Part shown: positions 24,918-32,278 of the stretch, in pieces
Layout of the letters: each line of letters opens with the position of its first letter
Position numbering within the stretch: position 1 is the first letter of the stretch
The notes under the pieces: model-generated
What the model was told of the DNA's origin: nothing
What the model saw: only the letters and a program-made list of their open reading frames with translations
Database searches by the model: none
Position numbers and translations under genes: made by a program
NCBI GenBank assembly: GCA_964507395.1
Contig: CAZDQE010000005.1
Location: 4,779-68,778 of the forward strand
Source: SIG575 sp964507395
GTDB taxonomy: Bacteria; Bacillota; Clostridia; Oscillospirales; Acutalibacteraceae
Direction: 5' to 3'
Length of the DNA stretch: 64,000 nt

Positions 24918-25130
24918 ATGTTTAAGTGTAATAAAGAACAATGTGTATGGAGATCCTCAACCGGTACTGATGTTGGTTTCTGCTTTATGAGAAGTTGTCC
25001 TGAATCAGTTTACGTACCTGAGCCTAAAAAAGCCAAAAGAACAATCAATTGGTCGGGGTTGATAACAAATCCTGAACGCTTTGACCATAAGAACTATTAC
25101 AAAAGAAAACTGCTTGAGGTGGTGCAGTGA
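24918..25130 (+). CDS. Small cysteine-containing protein
   Basis: A 70-residue protein MFKCNKEQCVWRSSTGTDVG; CxxxxC and a later Cys pair suggest a metal site. GTGAGGTAA precedes the ATG; a longer upstream-starting frame overlaps the clamp gene and is rejected. The stop overlaps the next gene's start. Confidence 0.6.
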   Translation: MFKCNKEQCVWRSSTGTDVGFCFMRSCPESVYVPEPKKAKRTINWSGLITNPERFDHKNYYKRKLLEVVQ

Positions 25131-26014
25131 TGGATGAACAACTTACTTTGTTTGATGAAACACCCGAAAATACACCGCAAAATCCTTTCGAATGCCCCTT
25201 CGCCAATGATGGTCAACATCATTGGTGGAGTAGCAGGAACACTCATCTATGCCATTCTGCGGTTGATTGCAGTCATTGTTACATAACAAATGTCATGGCT
25301 TTAAGACAGAAAAATAAACTCCATCAAAGAAAGAGTGTGTTTCATTGCAAGTACAACATAAGAGAAGAAGATGTCAAAACTGAATATGGAGAATTTGCTC
25401 ACAAGTGTGAAATTACAGGAAATAAATGGAAAACAAAAGCTTGGAATAGCAGAGAAGATTATTACACTAATCCAATAAACGTTCCGTGTAAATTTTGCGA
25501 TTTACCAAGTTGTGATAAATGTATTTTTCGAAAAGAAGTATCAGAACAGAATCCATACGGATGTTGCGGTTCCTGTGCTCACAGGCTTTTCTGCCGAGAC
25601 AGTAAACATAAAGATTTGGGAACAGTCACGCCGGAATCGTTTATTGCAATGGAGAGAGCTAAGCTTTCGGAAGAACCTAAATATCCCGAAACGGACCTTT
25701 CAAAGGGACAATGCAAGAAAACATATCACAGTGATTGTCCTCATTATCTCGGTTATATGTATTCCACAAGCGGAGCATACATCAAATGTGCCTGTACAGA
25801 GGAAAAGCTGAAAACAGAAGTGTTTACGGCAATCTGCAATCAACATTTTAGGGCATATCACCCAAACAGAAAAGGAAGCGACTGCCTGAACTGTGCAGAT
25901 TATTATACTGCTGAAAGTTTTGAAAAGAGAGAAATCTACAAAACCGGTAATTTCGGTGCTTATTGTCACGAAACAATCGGACGAAAGACGAATTATGAAC
26001 ATACTACAACTTAA
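25130..26014 (+). CDS. Cysteine-rich protein with N-terminal clamp-binding motif
   Basis: A 294-residue protein (ATG directly after a GTG that could also start it). It opens MDEQLTLFDETPEN, containing QLTLF, a near-consensus clamp-binding motif. More than 25 cysteines follow in clusters (CHSAVDCSHC, CKFCDLPSCDKCIF, CCGSCAHRLFC), suggesting multiple zinc or Fe-S sites. It overlaps the PAPS-reductase-like gene downstream. I do not recognise the family beyond a general phage Cys-rich type. Confidence 0.7.
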   Translation: MDEQLTLFDETPENTPQNPFECPFANDGQHHWWSSRNTHLCHSAVDCSHCYITNVMALRQKNKLHQRKSVFHCKYNIREEDVKTEYGEFAHKCEITGNKWKTKAWNSREDYYTNPINVPCKFCDLPSCDKCIFRKEVSEQNPYGCCGSCAHRLFCRDSKHKDLGTVTPESFIAMERAKLSEEPKYPETDLSKGQCKKTYHSDCPHYLGYMYSTSGAYIKCACTEEKLKTEVFTAICNQHFRAYHPNRKGSDCLNCADYYTAESFEKREIYKTGNFGAYCHETIGRKTNYEHTTT

Positions 26015-26822
26015 CGAACGGCTGACGCCGGATGCAAAAAGTAAAATCCTAAAATTAAGGAACTCTGAAAACATAGTAGGTCTTTCAGGCGGTAAAGACA
26101 GTATGGCAACTTGTATTCTTCTTTCAATGCTTGAAATTCCGTTTAAGACCGTTACCGCCGAAGTATGGTGGAAAGAAAACATAACAGGTGAAAATCCATA
26201 TCACTATGAATTCTTTCACGAAAAAGCAAAACCGAAACTTGAAAGCTGGGGAATAACCTGTGATTTAGTCAGGTCTGATGTTACTGCTTACCAGTATATA
26301 ACAACTCCAATAGTCAGAAGTAACCACCCTGAAAGAGTTGGTAAGTTAAGAGGCTTTCCGTTATGTGGTAAATGCGGAATACAGCGAGATTGTAAGGTAG
26401 GACCGTGTAACCGTTATTACAAACAACAGGACACACCCTACAACGTCATTACAGGGATAGCTGCAAACGAAAAAGACAGACTTATATCTAACTTTGCAAA
26501 CCAAAGAATTTCAATTCTCGAACTTCTTGATGTCAGAGAATATGAAACTTATGGCATTTGCAAAAATGAGGGATTATTGAGCCCTACATACAGCTTTTCT
26601 GAAAGAGGTGGCTGTTGGTTTTGTCCTAACCAAAAAATACAAGAATTAGAAATGCTTTACAGAGAGTTTCCACACCTTTGGAACGAACTTATGGAAATCC
26701 AGCGTATGCCGAATAAAGTGCAAGAAAAATTTAACAGAACACAAACACTTTATGACATCGAAGCGGAAATCAACCGAGGTGTACAAATGAAGTGGTTTGT
26801 AGGTAATTTTATGGAGGTATAA
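25995..26822 (+). CDS. PAPS-reductase / PP-loop family protein (first copy)
   Basis: A 275-residue protein with the PP-loop VGLSGGKDSMATCILL at about residues 28-43 that binds ATP or PAPS. An inserted Cys-rich segment (LCGKCGIQRDCKVGPCNRYY) and a later GGCWFCPNQ differ from sulfate-assimilation reductases, resembling phage and DndC-type members or thiolation enzymes. The start MNILQLNERLT lies inside the previous gene; a longer frame is rejected. The substrate is unknown. It is followed at once by an ASCH-like gene. Confidence 0.82.
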   Translation: MNILQLNERLTPDAKSKILKLRNSENIVGLSGGKDSMATCILLSMLEIPFKTVTAEVWWKENITGENPYHYEFFHEKAKPKLESWGITCDLVRSDVTAYQYITTPIVRSNHPERVGKLRGFPLCGKCGIQRDCKVGPCNRYYKQQDTPYNVITGIAANEKDRLISNFANQRISILELLDVREYETYGICKNEGLLSPTYSFSERGGCWFCPNQKIQELEMLYREFPHLWNELMEIQRMPNKVQEKFNRTQTLYDIEAEINRGVQMKWFVGNFMEV

Positions 26823-26825
26823 CAA

Positions 26826-27326
26826 ATGAGTAAAGCAGTTATGTTTAGCATCAACCGACCTCACACCGACAACATTAAAAGTGGTGCAAAAAAGAGTGAA
26901 TTAAGAACAAGACCACCTAAGATAAAAGAGCCGTACAAAGCGTATATTTACGAACCCTTAAAGAACGGCGGTTGCGGTAAGGTTATAGGAGAATTTACAG
27001 CATTTAATGAATTTACATATCGAATGTGTATGGGTGTACCTAAACATTTGGTTTTAAGCGGTTGCATATCGGTAGAGGAAATTTGGTCATATACAAACAA
27101 AGGTGAAAAAGATTTAACCGAAATATCAATATCTGACCTTATAATCTATGACAAACCGAAAGAGTTGAGTGAATTTAGAAAACCTTGCAATTATGATTTA
27201 GGGTGTAAGTGTTGTTCTATGTATTTTCCAGGAACAGCGTTCGCAGCACCTTATTGTAAAAATGGCAACTTAGAAATAGCAAGACCGCCACAGTCTTGGT
27301 GCTATGTTGAGGAGGTAACGGCATAA
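26826..27326 (+). CDS. ASCH/PUA-like domain protein
   Basis: A 166-residue protein opening MSKAVMFSINRPHTDNIKSG and AKKSELRTRPP, the typical ASCH opening in which a beta strand is followed by an 'I.SG.K..ELR' segment. ASCH and related PUA-like folds bind RNA or modified nucleotides. The C-terminal half carries a Cys cluster (DLGCKCCSMYF). It adjoins a PP-loop protein, so joint action on a nucleic-acid base is conceivable but unproven. Confidence 0.65.
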   Translation: MSKAVMFSINRPHTDNIKSGAKKSELRTRPPKIKEPYKAYIYEPLKNGGCGKVIGEFTAFNEFTYRMCMGVPKHLVLSGCISVEEIWSYTNKGEKDLTEISISDLIIYDKPKELSEFRKPCNYDLGCKCCSMYFPGTAFAAPYCKNGNLEIARPPQSWCYVEEVTA

Positions 27327-27496
27327 TGCAAGAATATTGTTGTAGATTTAGGTGTATATCGCAAGAAAACTGCACTGACTATGAAGAAGGTTGTAGCGAG
27401 GTACAATGCGGATTTCAATATGATTGTGAATTTTGCAGATACCAAGACGATTGCGAAAATGCGTTTGAGGAAAGTGAGGTCGAAACAGATGATTGA
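27326..27496 (+). CDS. Small cysteine-rich protein
   Basis: A 56-residue frame beginning MQEYCCRFRCISQENCTDYE with about ten cysteines; one-base overlap with the upstream stop and AGGAGGT upstream. Probably a metal-binding miniprotein. Confidence 0.55.
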   Translation: MQEYCCRFRCISQENCTDYEEGCSEVQCGFQYDCEFCRYQDDCENAFEESEVETDD

Positions 27497-27665
27497 AGTC
27501 GAAGGATATAAAGCATTTCATGGTGTCATGAGAATCACACCAAAAAACAAGCAATTCCCTGCATTTACGCTTGAATGCGACTGGTTGTATAAACCGGAAT
27601 ATCATTGCTGGTACGGTGACGGCAGGTCATTCCCCGCAGGAATTTGTGAGGTGGTAAGTGAATGA
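27489..27665 (+). CDS. Small hypothetical protein
   Basis: A 58-residue protein from the ATG of MIEVEGYKAFHGVMRITPKN, overlapping the previous frame by eight bases and preceded by GTGAGGT. Aromatic-rich end (YHCWYGDGRSFPAGICEVV); looks like a small beta protein. No family recognised. Confidence 0.6.
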   Translation: MIEVEGYKAFHGVMRITPKNKQFPAFTLECDWLYKPEYHCWYGDGRSFPAGICEVVSE

Positions 27666-27946
27666 AAATCACAGGCAATAATTTAACATTGACTGTTGAC
27701 GGAGCTTTGGGACATTTCCCTGAAAAATTTGTTAAAACAGCAATTGAAAAACAGCTTTCGAAAAAGGTTATAGAACAGACAGAAGAAGATAGGGAGTTTA
27801 TTGACTATGTTTGTCCGTGTTGTAAAACAACTCTGCAACAGTGCATTAAACCAGAAAAAAGGCTGAGATTTCACAGTGGAACAATTCATAAATATAAATG
27901 CTGTCCCGACTGCGGACAGGCTTTAGATTGGAGTGATATCGAGTGA
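27662..27946 (+). CDS. Small zinc-ribbon protein
   Basis: A 94-residue protein with CPCCKTTLQQC and CCPDCGQALDW forming a probable zinc ribbon; the remaining N-terminal part is helical. Overlaps the previous stop by four bases (ATGA). Similar small zinc-ribbon proteins are common in phage early operons; no role is assigned. Confidence 0.65.
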   Translation: MKITGNNLTLTVDGALGHFPEKFVKTAIEKQLSKKVIEQTEEDREFIDYVCPCCKTTLQQCIKPEKRLRFHSGTIHKYKCCPDCGQALDWSDIE

Positions 27947-28101
27947 ACAGATGTAACGGGTGCGAGTTTTACAACGATTGCGAATATGCAGATAACTATA
28001 ATTTTTGTGATGATTGCAAAGACTCTATTTACTGTTCAATACGGAGTGTTTCGTGTAAGGCAGGATATGACATCGAATGTAATAACGGATTTGAGGAGTG
28101 A
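27943..28101 (+). CDS. Small cysteine-rich protein
   Basis: A 52-residue frame with GTG start overlapping the upstream TGA, opening MNRCNGCEFYNDCEYADNYN, with eight cysteines. It resembles the 27326-27496 product in composition, so the two may be related by duplication. Confidence 0.55.
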   Translation: MNRCNGCEFYNDCEYADNYNFCDDCKDSIYCSIRSVSCKAGYDIECNNGFEE

Positions 28102-28106
28102 CCAAA

Positions 28107-28658
28107 ATGACCGATAATGATATGATTAAATACTTACATGACCACGGCTTGACAAATGGTTGTTCTCTTGGACACCACTCAGGGAAAAATGATTTAATTG
28201 CTGACCGTTTGCTTTCACTTGTCGAAGAAAACAACCGCCAAAAGGCAGAGATTGAAGCTCTTATCGCAGGCCAGGAAACTTTGCAGAAATGCATAGCGGA
28301 GAAAGATGCAGAGATTGAGAGCATAACCGAAAAATTCAACTGTCAGCAAACCGTTTACGCTGATTTGAGCAAGATTATTAAAGATAAGAACACAGAGATT
28401 GAAAAGTTGAGAGAACTCAAAGAACAACTTGAAGTAAAATCGAGCGAAGAGATACACAGTTTGTATGCAGAAATCAGAACGCTGAAAAAGACAAATGATT
28501 CTTATACAGACGAGTGTAATAAACTTTTAAGCCTTATTCCTAAAGCAAGAGCCGAAGCCGTCAAAGAGTTTTCGGAGAAAGTCAAAGAAAAAATATCCTG
28601 CTATGATTGGGTTTATGTTGACGAGCTAATGAAAGAAATGGTGGGTGATGAGGAATGA
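28107..28658 (+). CDS. Coiled-coil phage protein
   Basis: A 183-residue protein from ATG (MTDNDMIKYLHDHGLTNGCS) after GAGGAG. Residues about 35-125 form a long heptad-rich coiled coil (EKDAEIESITEKF, KIIKDKNTEIEKLRELKEQL), followed by a short helical tail AVKEFSEKVKEKISCYDWVY. Such proteins are widespread in Clostridial phage early regions without a known role. Confidence 0.65.
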   Translation: MTDNDMIKYLHDHGLTNGCSLGHHSGKNDLIADRLLSLVEENNRQKAEIEALIAGQETLQKCIAEKDAEIESITEKFNCQQTVYADLSKIIKDKNTEIEKLRELKEQLEVKSSEEIHSLYAEIRTLKKTNDSYTDECNKLLSLIPKARAEAVKEFSEKVKEKISCYDWVYVDELMKEMVGDEE

Positions 28659-28840
28659 CATACACATCAAAAAACAAAAGATTTTCAATTACAACTGAAA
28701 TGAAACAATTTTGTTTTATCCCATCAATCGGCATTACTTATAACAGAAGTAAAATAAGCGGATTCAATTACGGAATAGCATTTATGTTTGCTTGTGTTAA
28801 TTGTGTTTTCCGTTTCGGAAGGAGTGACAACAATGCATGA
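28655..28840 (+). CDS. Small hypothetical protein
   Basis: A 61-residue frame MTYTSKNKRFSITTEMKQFC, ATGA-coupled to the previous gene and overlapped by the next. No motif recognised; kept because it fills the interval with consistent spacing. Confidence 0.5.
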   Translation: MTYTSKNKRFSITTEMKQFCFIPSIGITYNRSKISGFNYGIAFMFACVNCVFRFGRSDNNA

Positions 28841-29084
28841 ATTAAAACCCTGCCCGTTTTGTGGTGGACAAGCAATATTCAGAACAATTGGAAACATTAG
28901 TAACACTATAGGATTTGGATGTAAATTTCAGATTGTGTGTAAAGAGTGCGGACTCGTATATCCCAAAAAATATTCTATTCTTTTCAAAATGAATGAAGAT
29001 GGAGAACTGACACCTTTATTAGGTTCGGAAGATGTAATATCAAATGCAATAAAAGATTGGGATGAAAGAGGGAAAAAACAATGA
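28833..29084 (+). CDS. Lar-type zinc-ribbon protein (restriction-alleviation family)
   Basis: An 83-residue protein opening MHELKPCPFCGGQAIFRTIG, the hallmark start of Lar-family restriction-alleviation proteins, with a second CKECGLVYP pair and the typical end AIKDWDERGKKQ. Lar proteins of E. coli phages modulate type I restriction; many small phage homologues have this pattern without that activity shown. GGAAGGAG precedes the ATG. Confidence 0.78.
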   Translation: MHELKPCPFCGGQAIFRTIGNISNTIGFGCKFQIVCKECGLVYPKKYSILFKMNEDGELTPLLGSEDVISNAIKDWDERGKKQ

Positions 29085-29500
29085 CTGACGGATATTATTA
29101 TTGTTTGAATTGCCATAGCGAAATTACGCCAGACTATAATGAACACTGTAGTTTCTGTGGAACGTGTGCGATTGCAGTACCCGGAGATTATACCAATGAG
29201 GAAGTCGAAAGAGCTTTTGACTTGCTGAATAAAGAACAGGAAGGCAAGATAATCGTACCGCCTTGCAAGGTGGGGGATATCGTGTATAGCAACGATTTAG
29301 ACCCACGATTTGATGTTGAAATCGAAAGAATTGTTATTGAAGAAAACGTAATAACATTTGAGTGGGTACAGTACGAAAAAGGTTATGAAGTAACCGAGTT
29401 TTGGGACGAAGGCGAGTTTTCACTTGACGATTTCGGCAAAACCGTCTTTCGCACCAAAGAAGAAGCCGAGAAAGCGTTGAAAGAGAGGAAAGAAAAGTGA
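29081..29500 (+). CDS. Zinc-ribbon protein of unknown function
   Basis: A 139-residue protein with an N-terminal zinc site CLNCHSEITPDYNEHCSFCG and a beta-rich domain PPCKVGDIVYSNDLDPRFDV, ending GKTVFRTKEEAEKALKERK. The latter block recurs in the 31076-31489 product (NPGDVVYINNHP, IGVTVFLEKGDEA) and is frequent in gut phages; function unknown. Confidence 0.68.
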   Translation: MTDGYYYCLNCHSEITPDYNEHCSFCGTCAIAVPGDYTNEEVERAFDLLNKEQEGKIIVPPCKVGDIVYSNDLDPRFDVEIERIVIEENVITFEWVQYEKGYEVTEFWDEGEFSLDDFGKTVFRTKEEAEKALKERKEK

Positions 29501-29682
29501 TAACAGAAAAACAAAAAGTATTGCTTGAAGTTGCTTATGACCTTATAAATAAGGTTTTTGCAGAGTTATGCAAAACTACGAAAAGAGGATATGAAGATGA
29601 TTTATTATATGAATTAGTGGATATTATGAAAAAAATTATAAAGTGTACGGCACAAAAGAAAGAAGGTGCTGACAATGGCTGA
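29497..29682 (+). CDS. Small hypothetical helical protein
   Basis: A 61-residue protein, GTG start overlapping the previous TGA, helical (KVLLEVAYDLINKVFAELCK). No motif recognised. Confidence 0.5.
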   Translation: MITEKQKVLLEVAYDLINKVFAELCKTTKRGYEDDLLYELVDIMKKIIKCTAQKKEGADNG

Positions 29683-29902
29683 ATTAAACGGTGTATTTGT
29701 AACAAGACAGCGACTTGTAGGGAACACTCTGTATGTCAGGTTTTCTGATGGCTCTGTAAAAACATACGATGCAGTGAAACTCGGATGTAAATGGTTTCAG
29801 ATGAGCAACGATGCATTTTTCAGAATATATGGCTTCAACTTCAATCCTTGTGAGTATATTGGCTTATATGAAAAATGCAGAAAAATAGTTCACGGAGTTT
29901 AA
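29675..29902 (+). CDS. KTSC-like small beta protein
   Basis: A 75-residue protein from MAELNGVFVTRQRLVGNTLY. The strand pattern VRFSDGSVKTYDAVK resembles small KTSC or beta-barrel phage proteins, but the match is weak. GAAGGTG lies before the ATG. Confidence 0.5.
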   Translation: MAELNGVFVTRQRLVGNTLYVRFSDGSVKTYDAVKLGCKWFQMSNDAFFRIYGFNFNPCEYIGLYEKCRKIVHGV

Positions 29903-29917
29903 AGAAAGGAATAACAG

Positions 29918-30187
29918 ATGGAAGCAATTCTTGAATTTAGACCACTGTGTTCTCATTGCGGCAAAAGACCTGCAAAAAGACTTTGTGACTTTCCAATCGG
30001 CAGAGCACAGTACATAGGACATCCGCCACGAAGTCAGATGTTACAGTCGCAAATGAACAATGTTGCTTTTAAGGAAGTGAAACTATCAAGGACAATAACC
30101 TGCGACAAGCCACTTTGTGATGAATGTGCAGTAAGAGTAGGAAGCGAAATTGACCTTTGCCCCACACATAAGGAGGTATTTAAATGA
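29918..30187 (+). CDS. Cysteine-containing phage protein
   Basis: An 89-residue protein with CSHCGKRPAKRLCDFP, TCDKPLCDECAVRVG and a final CPTH, suggesting two zinc sites. AAAGGAATAAC precedes the ATG. Unknown function. Confidence 0.62.
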   Translation: MEAILEFRPLCSHCGKRPAKRLCDFPIGRAQYIGHPPRSQMLQSQMNNVAFKEVKLSRTITCDKPLCDECAVRVGSEIDLCPTHKEVFK

Positions 30188-30357
30188 CGGAATTTGGAGA
30201 AGGTGCAAAACACGCAAGAGATGATATCTTGTCGATGATTATCGGACTACAGAACGGAATAATGCACAAAATGGATTCCGAGGAATATAAAGCATATCAA
30301 ACTGTTTATGACCGCATTGTCGAGATACACGGAGATATGTTTAAAGACTACAAATAA
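30184..30357 (+). CDS. Small hypothetical protein
   Basis: A 57-residue frame MTEFGEGAKHARDDILSMII, ATGA-coupled to the previous gene, with AGGAGGT upstream. Helical; no family recognised. Confidence 0.55.
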   Translation: MTEFGEGAKHARDDILSMIIGLQNGIMHKMDSEEYKAYQTVYDRIVEIHGDMFKDYK

Positions 30358-30370
30358 GGAGGAACTTATA

Positions 30371-30574
30371 ATGAACGAAACTAACAGAGAATATCTTGAA
30401 CGAATCGGTGTAACCGACATTGATGAAATGATGGAGTATTCCGAAGGGGAACGCTGTGAAATTTGCAATAGAGAGGTAGAAAAAAACCTCTCGCCGACAA
30501 ATCCCACTTGTGAGGGCGGTTGGTGCGAAGAGGCTCTGGAATATTGGCTTGATGAAGAACACAAGGAGTGTTAA
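30371..30574 (+). CDS. Small hypothetical protein with cysteine motif
   Basis: A 67-residue protein MNETNREYLERIGVTDIDEM with CEICNREVEKNLSPTNPTC and a later WCEEALEYW, a possible zinc site. AAGGAGGAAC precedes the ATG. Unknown function. Confidence 0.62.
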   Translation: MNETNREYLERIGVTDIDEMMEYSEGERCEICNREVEKNLSPTNPTCEGGWCEEALEYWLDEEHKEC

Positions 30575-30576
30575 CC

Positions 30577-31083
30577 ATGGAGAAACAAACAAGTGAGATT
30601 TCGGATGATGTAATCTTTACCCCGGTATATAAAGGTGAACGGTATCAGTATCATGAATGCAGTAATTGTCAGTATCACATTACCATGCAAGAATCGGTCT
30701 GGACACCATTATACTTTGGCGAAACTTTCAAATTTTGTCCCGAGTGTGGAAAACCTGTTGTTAGATTTTCAAACATTCCAAAATTTATTGAAGAACCCAA
30801 CTGGGCAATGTTTCAATACATACAGCAACTGGACCAAAATTATTCTGATTTGTTGGACTATTATTGCAGAGTCATACTTACTCAGGAAGAATTTGATATA
30901 TTGAGGGACAAATGCAAATTCGCAGTTGAGTTTAAAAATAACGGTGGAGTTTCTTATGTATCACCCGGCATAGAGAAAGTTGCTAAGATGGAAAGAAAAC
31001 CGTGGAATCACTGGAATATTAAAAAATTAAAAGAAAGAATACAAACGACTAAATTGAATCAGGGAGAAATACCAAATGAATAA
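30577..31083 (+). CDS. Zinc-ribbon protein of unknown function
   Basis: A 168-residue protein from the ATG of MEKQTSEISDDVIFTPVYKG. A zinc site formed by CSNCQYH and CPECGKPVVRF (about residues 26-63) resembles small rubredoxin-like ribbons. The C-terminal part is helical and unrecognised. Its end overlaps the next gene by eight bases. Confidence 0.62.
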   Translation: MEKQTSEISDDVIFTPVYKGERYQYHECSNCQYHITMQESVWTPLYFGETFKFCPECGKPVVRFSNIPKFIEEPNWAMFQYIQQLDQNYSDLLDYYCRVILTQEEFDILRDKCKFAVEFKNNGGVSYVSPGIEKVAKMERKPWNHWNIKKLKERIQTTKLNQGEIPNE

Positions 31084-31489
31084 TAACAAACTTAAAGACT
31101 TGCTTAAAAAGATAAATGCATCACCTGAAATCACCTGTGCAAACCCTCGCTCAAAGACGTGTACCGGGTGCGAATATAACAATCCGAAAACAGGGGATTG
31201 CGACACTTTTGCTCGCAAGGCTGATTACCTTATTCAACAGGGCGTGATAGTTCCTGTTGTTAACCCCGGTGATGTGGTGTACATCAATAATCATCCTACG
31301 GTGGTAAGTTTCTTACATATCGAAGAGTATGCAGACATTGTATATGTCATTCAGTTTGACTGTGATGATTGTACAGACTGTCCTTTTTATAAAGATGATG
31401 AAGAGTTCTGTAAGACACACGGATATATCGAATTTACAGATAAAGATATTGGTGTGACGGTATTCTTGGAAAAGGGAGATGAAGCGTAA
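31076..31489 (+). CDS. Cysteine-containing hypothetical protein
   Basis: A 137-residue protein with CANPRSKTCTGCEYNNPKTG and CDDCTDCPFYKDDEEFC clusters and a beta-rich centre (VVNPGDVVYINNHPTVVSFL). The C-terminal IGVTVFLEKGDEA matches the end of the 29081-29500 product in style, implying a shared domain. Function unknown. Confidence 0.65.
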   Translation: MNNNKLKDLLKKINASPEITCANPRSKTCTGCEYNNPKTGDCDTFARKADYLIQQGVIVPVVNPGDVVYINNHPTVVSFLHIEEYADIVYVIQFDCDDCTDCPFYKDDEEFCKTHGYIEFTDKDIGVTVFLEKGDEA

Positions 31490-31654
31490 ATGAAAAACAT
31501 TCTTTGTGTATTAGGTTTGCACCGACAAGACAAATATTCTACGCTCGTTTCTGAACGTTACCACAAAAACGGCAAAAAGTACCAGAGAAAATACATTGTG
31601 TGTAAGAGATGCGGTAAACCTCTTTATTTACTGAGGAATTCTAAAAGGAGATAA
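31490..31654 (+). CDS. Small basic zinc-finger-like protein
   Basis: A 54-residue frame MKNILCVLGLHRQDKYSTLV with later VCKRCGKPLYLL; Lys/Arg-rich. One-base gap to the upstream stop and AAGGGAGAT upstream. This type (a CxxC pair near the C-terminus) is common in phages. Confidence 0.6.
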   Translation: MKNILCVLGLHRQDKYSTLVSERYHKNGKKYQRKYIVCKRCGKPLYLLRNSKRR

Positions 31655-31659
31655 GACTA

Positions 31660-32154
31660 ATGGGCAAACAATATGCAGAGCCTGCAGCTTATGAGGCTAA
31701 ACTGGAAAAGGTTATGTCGAGACTTGGCGTTGACAAATATGACTATGACTGGTCACGCTTTAAATGTTGGGTAGAGTTTCACTACAAAGGACAAGCGTAT
31801 AGATTTGAACATAGCGTCGAGAACGCACAGGCTCATGGTATAAATATTAAATATGGTTCAGATGTCTTTGCACAGGTTGTCCTTTCTCTTGAAGACCTTG
31901 CACGAATGGTTGAGCGCGGCATCTATGACTTGTCAACATGGGTATCGGGAATGAAGTGTTTACCTACACCAAAAGATATACCATCTTGTTTTAAAGTATT
32001 ACAGTTCAATGTAATTCCATCAGAAGAAGAACTTCAAAAGAGATACAGACAGTTATCTAAAATGGCACATCCTGATTGTGGTGGCACAGAAGAACAGTTC
32101 ATAACACTTAAATCAGCCTATGATGAAGCAATGATGTTTGTAAGAAACAAGTAA
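31660..32154 (+). CDS. J-domain (DnaJ-like) phage protein
   Basis: A 164-residue protein. The C-terminal region SEEELQKRYRQLSKMAHPDC, GGTEEQFITLKSAYDEAMMF contains the HPD tripeptide and helix pattern of a J domain, which stimulates DnaK ATPase. The N-terminal part (about 1-105) is a phage-specific domain (YDYDWSRFKCWVEFHYKGQA). Known phages recruit host Hsp70 for replication or assembly; that role is inferred here. Last gene before the late-regulator intergenic region. Confidence 0.82.
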   Translation: MGKQYAEPAAYEAKLEKVMSRLGVDKYDYDWSRFKCWVEFHYKGQAYRFEHSVENAQAHGINIKYGSDVFAQVVLSLEDLARMVERGIYDLSTWVSGMKCLPTPKDIPSCFKVLQFNVIPSEEELQKRYRQLSKMAHPDCGGTEEQFITLKSAYDEAMMFVRNK

Positions 32155-32167
32155 TTTCAAAGAGCAA

Positions 32168-32187
32168 ATGTCAAATATATTTGACAT
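32168..32187. repeat. Perfect 20-bp palindrome
   Basis: A perfect inverted repeat with half-site ATGTCAAATA, in the intergenic region before the late-regulator gene. Its symmetry fits an operator for a dimeric regulator; it is AT-rich and lacks the T-tract expected of a terminator. Confidence 0.75.
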
Positions 32188-32200
32188 AAAAAAGAAATGA

Positions 32201-32215
32201 GAGAGCAGCGCTCTC
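32201..32215. other. Small GC-rich hairpin upstream of late regulator
   Basis: GAGAGC and GCTCTC pair around AGC. Together with the nearby palindrome it makes the 124-base interval before the regulator gene structured; there is no T-tract on the plus strand. Confidence 0.45.
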
Positions 32216-32278
32216 CCAAATCCAACCTAAAATATATTTTAAACTATAAATTTAAATATGTCAACAGGAGGCGCTACA

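Noticed and set aside
24918..32154. CRISPR array or diversity-generating element
   Set aside because: No regularly spaced repeats of 20-40 bp and no reverse transcriptase-like frame in the region or elsewhere in the window.
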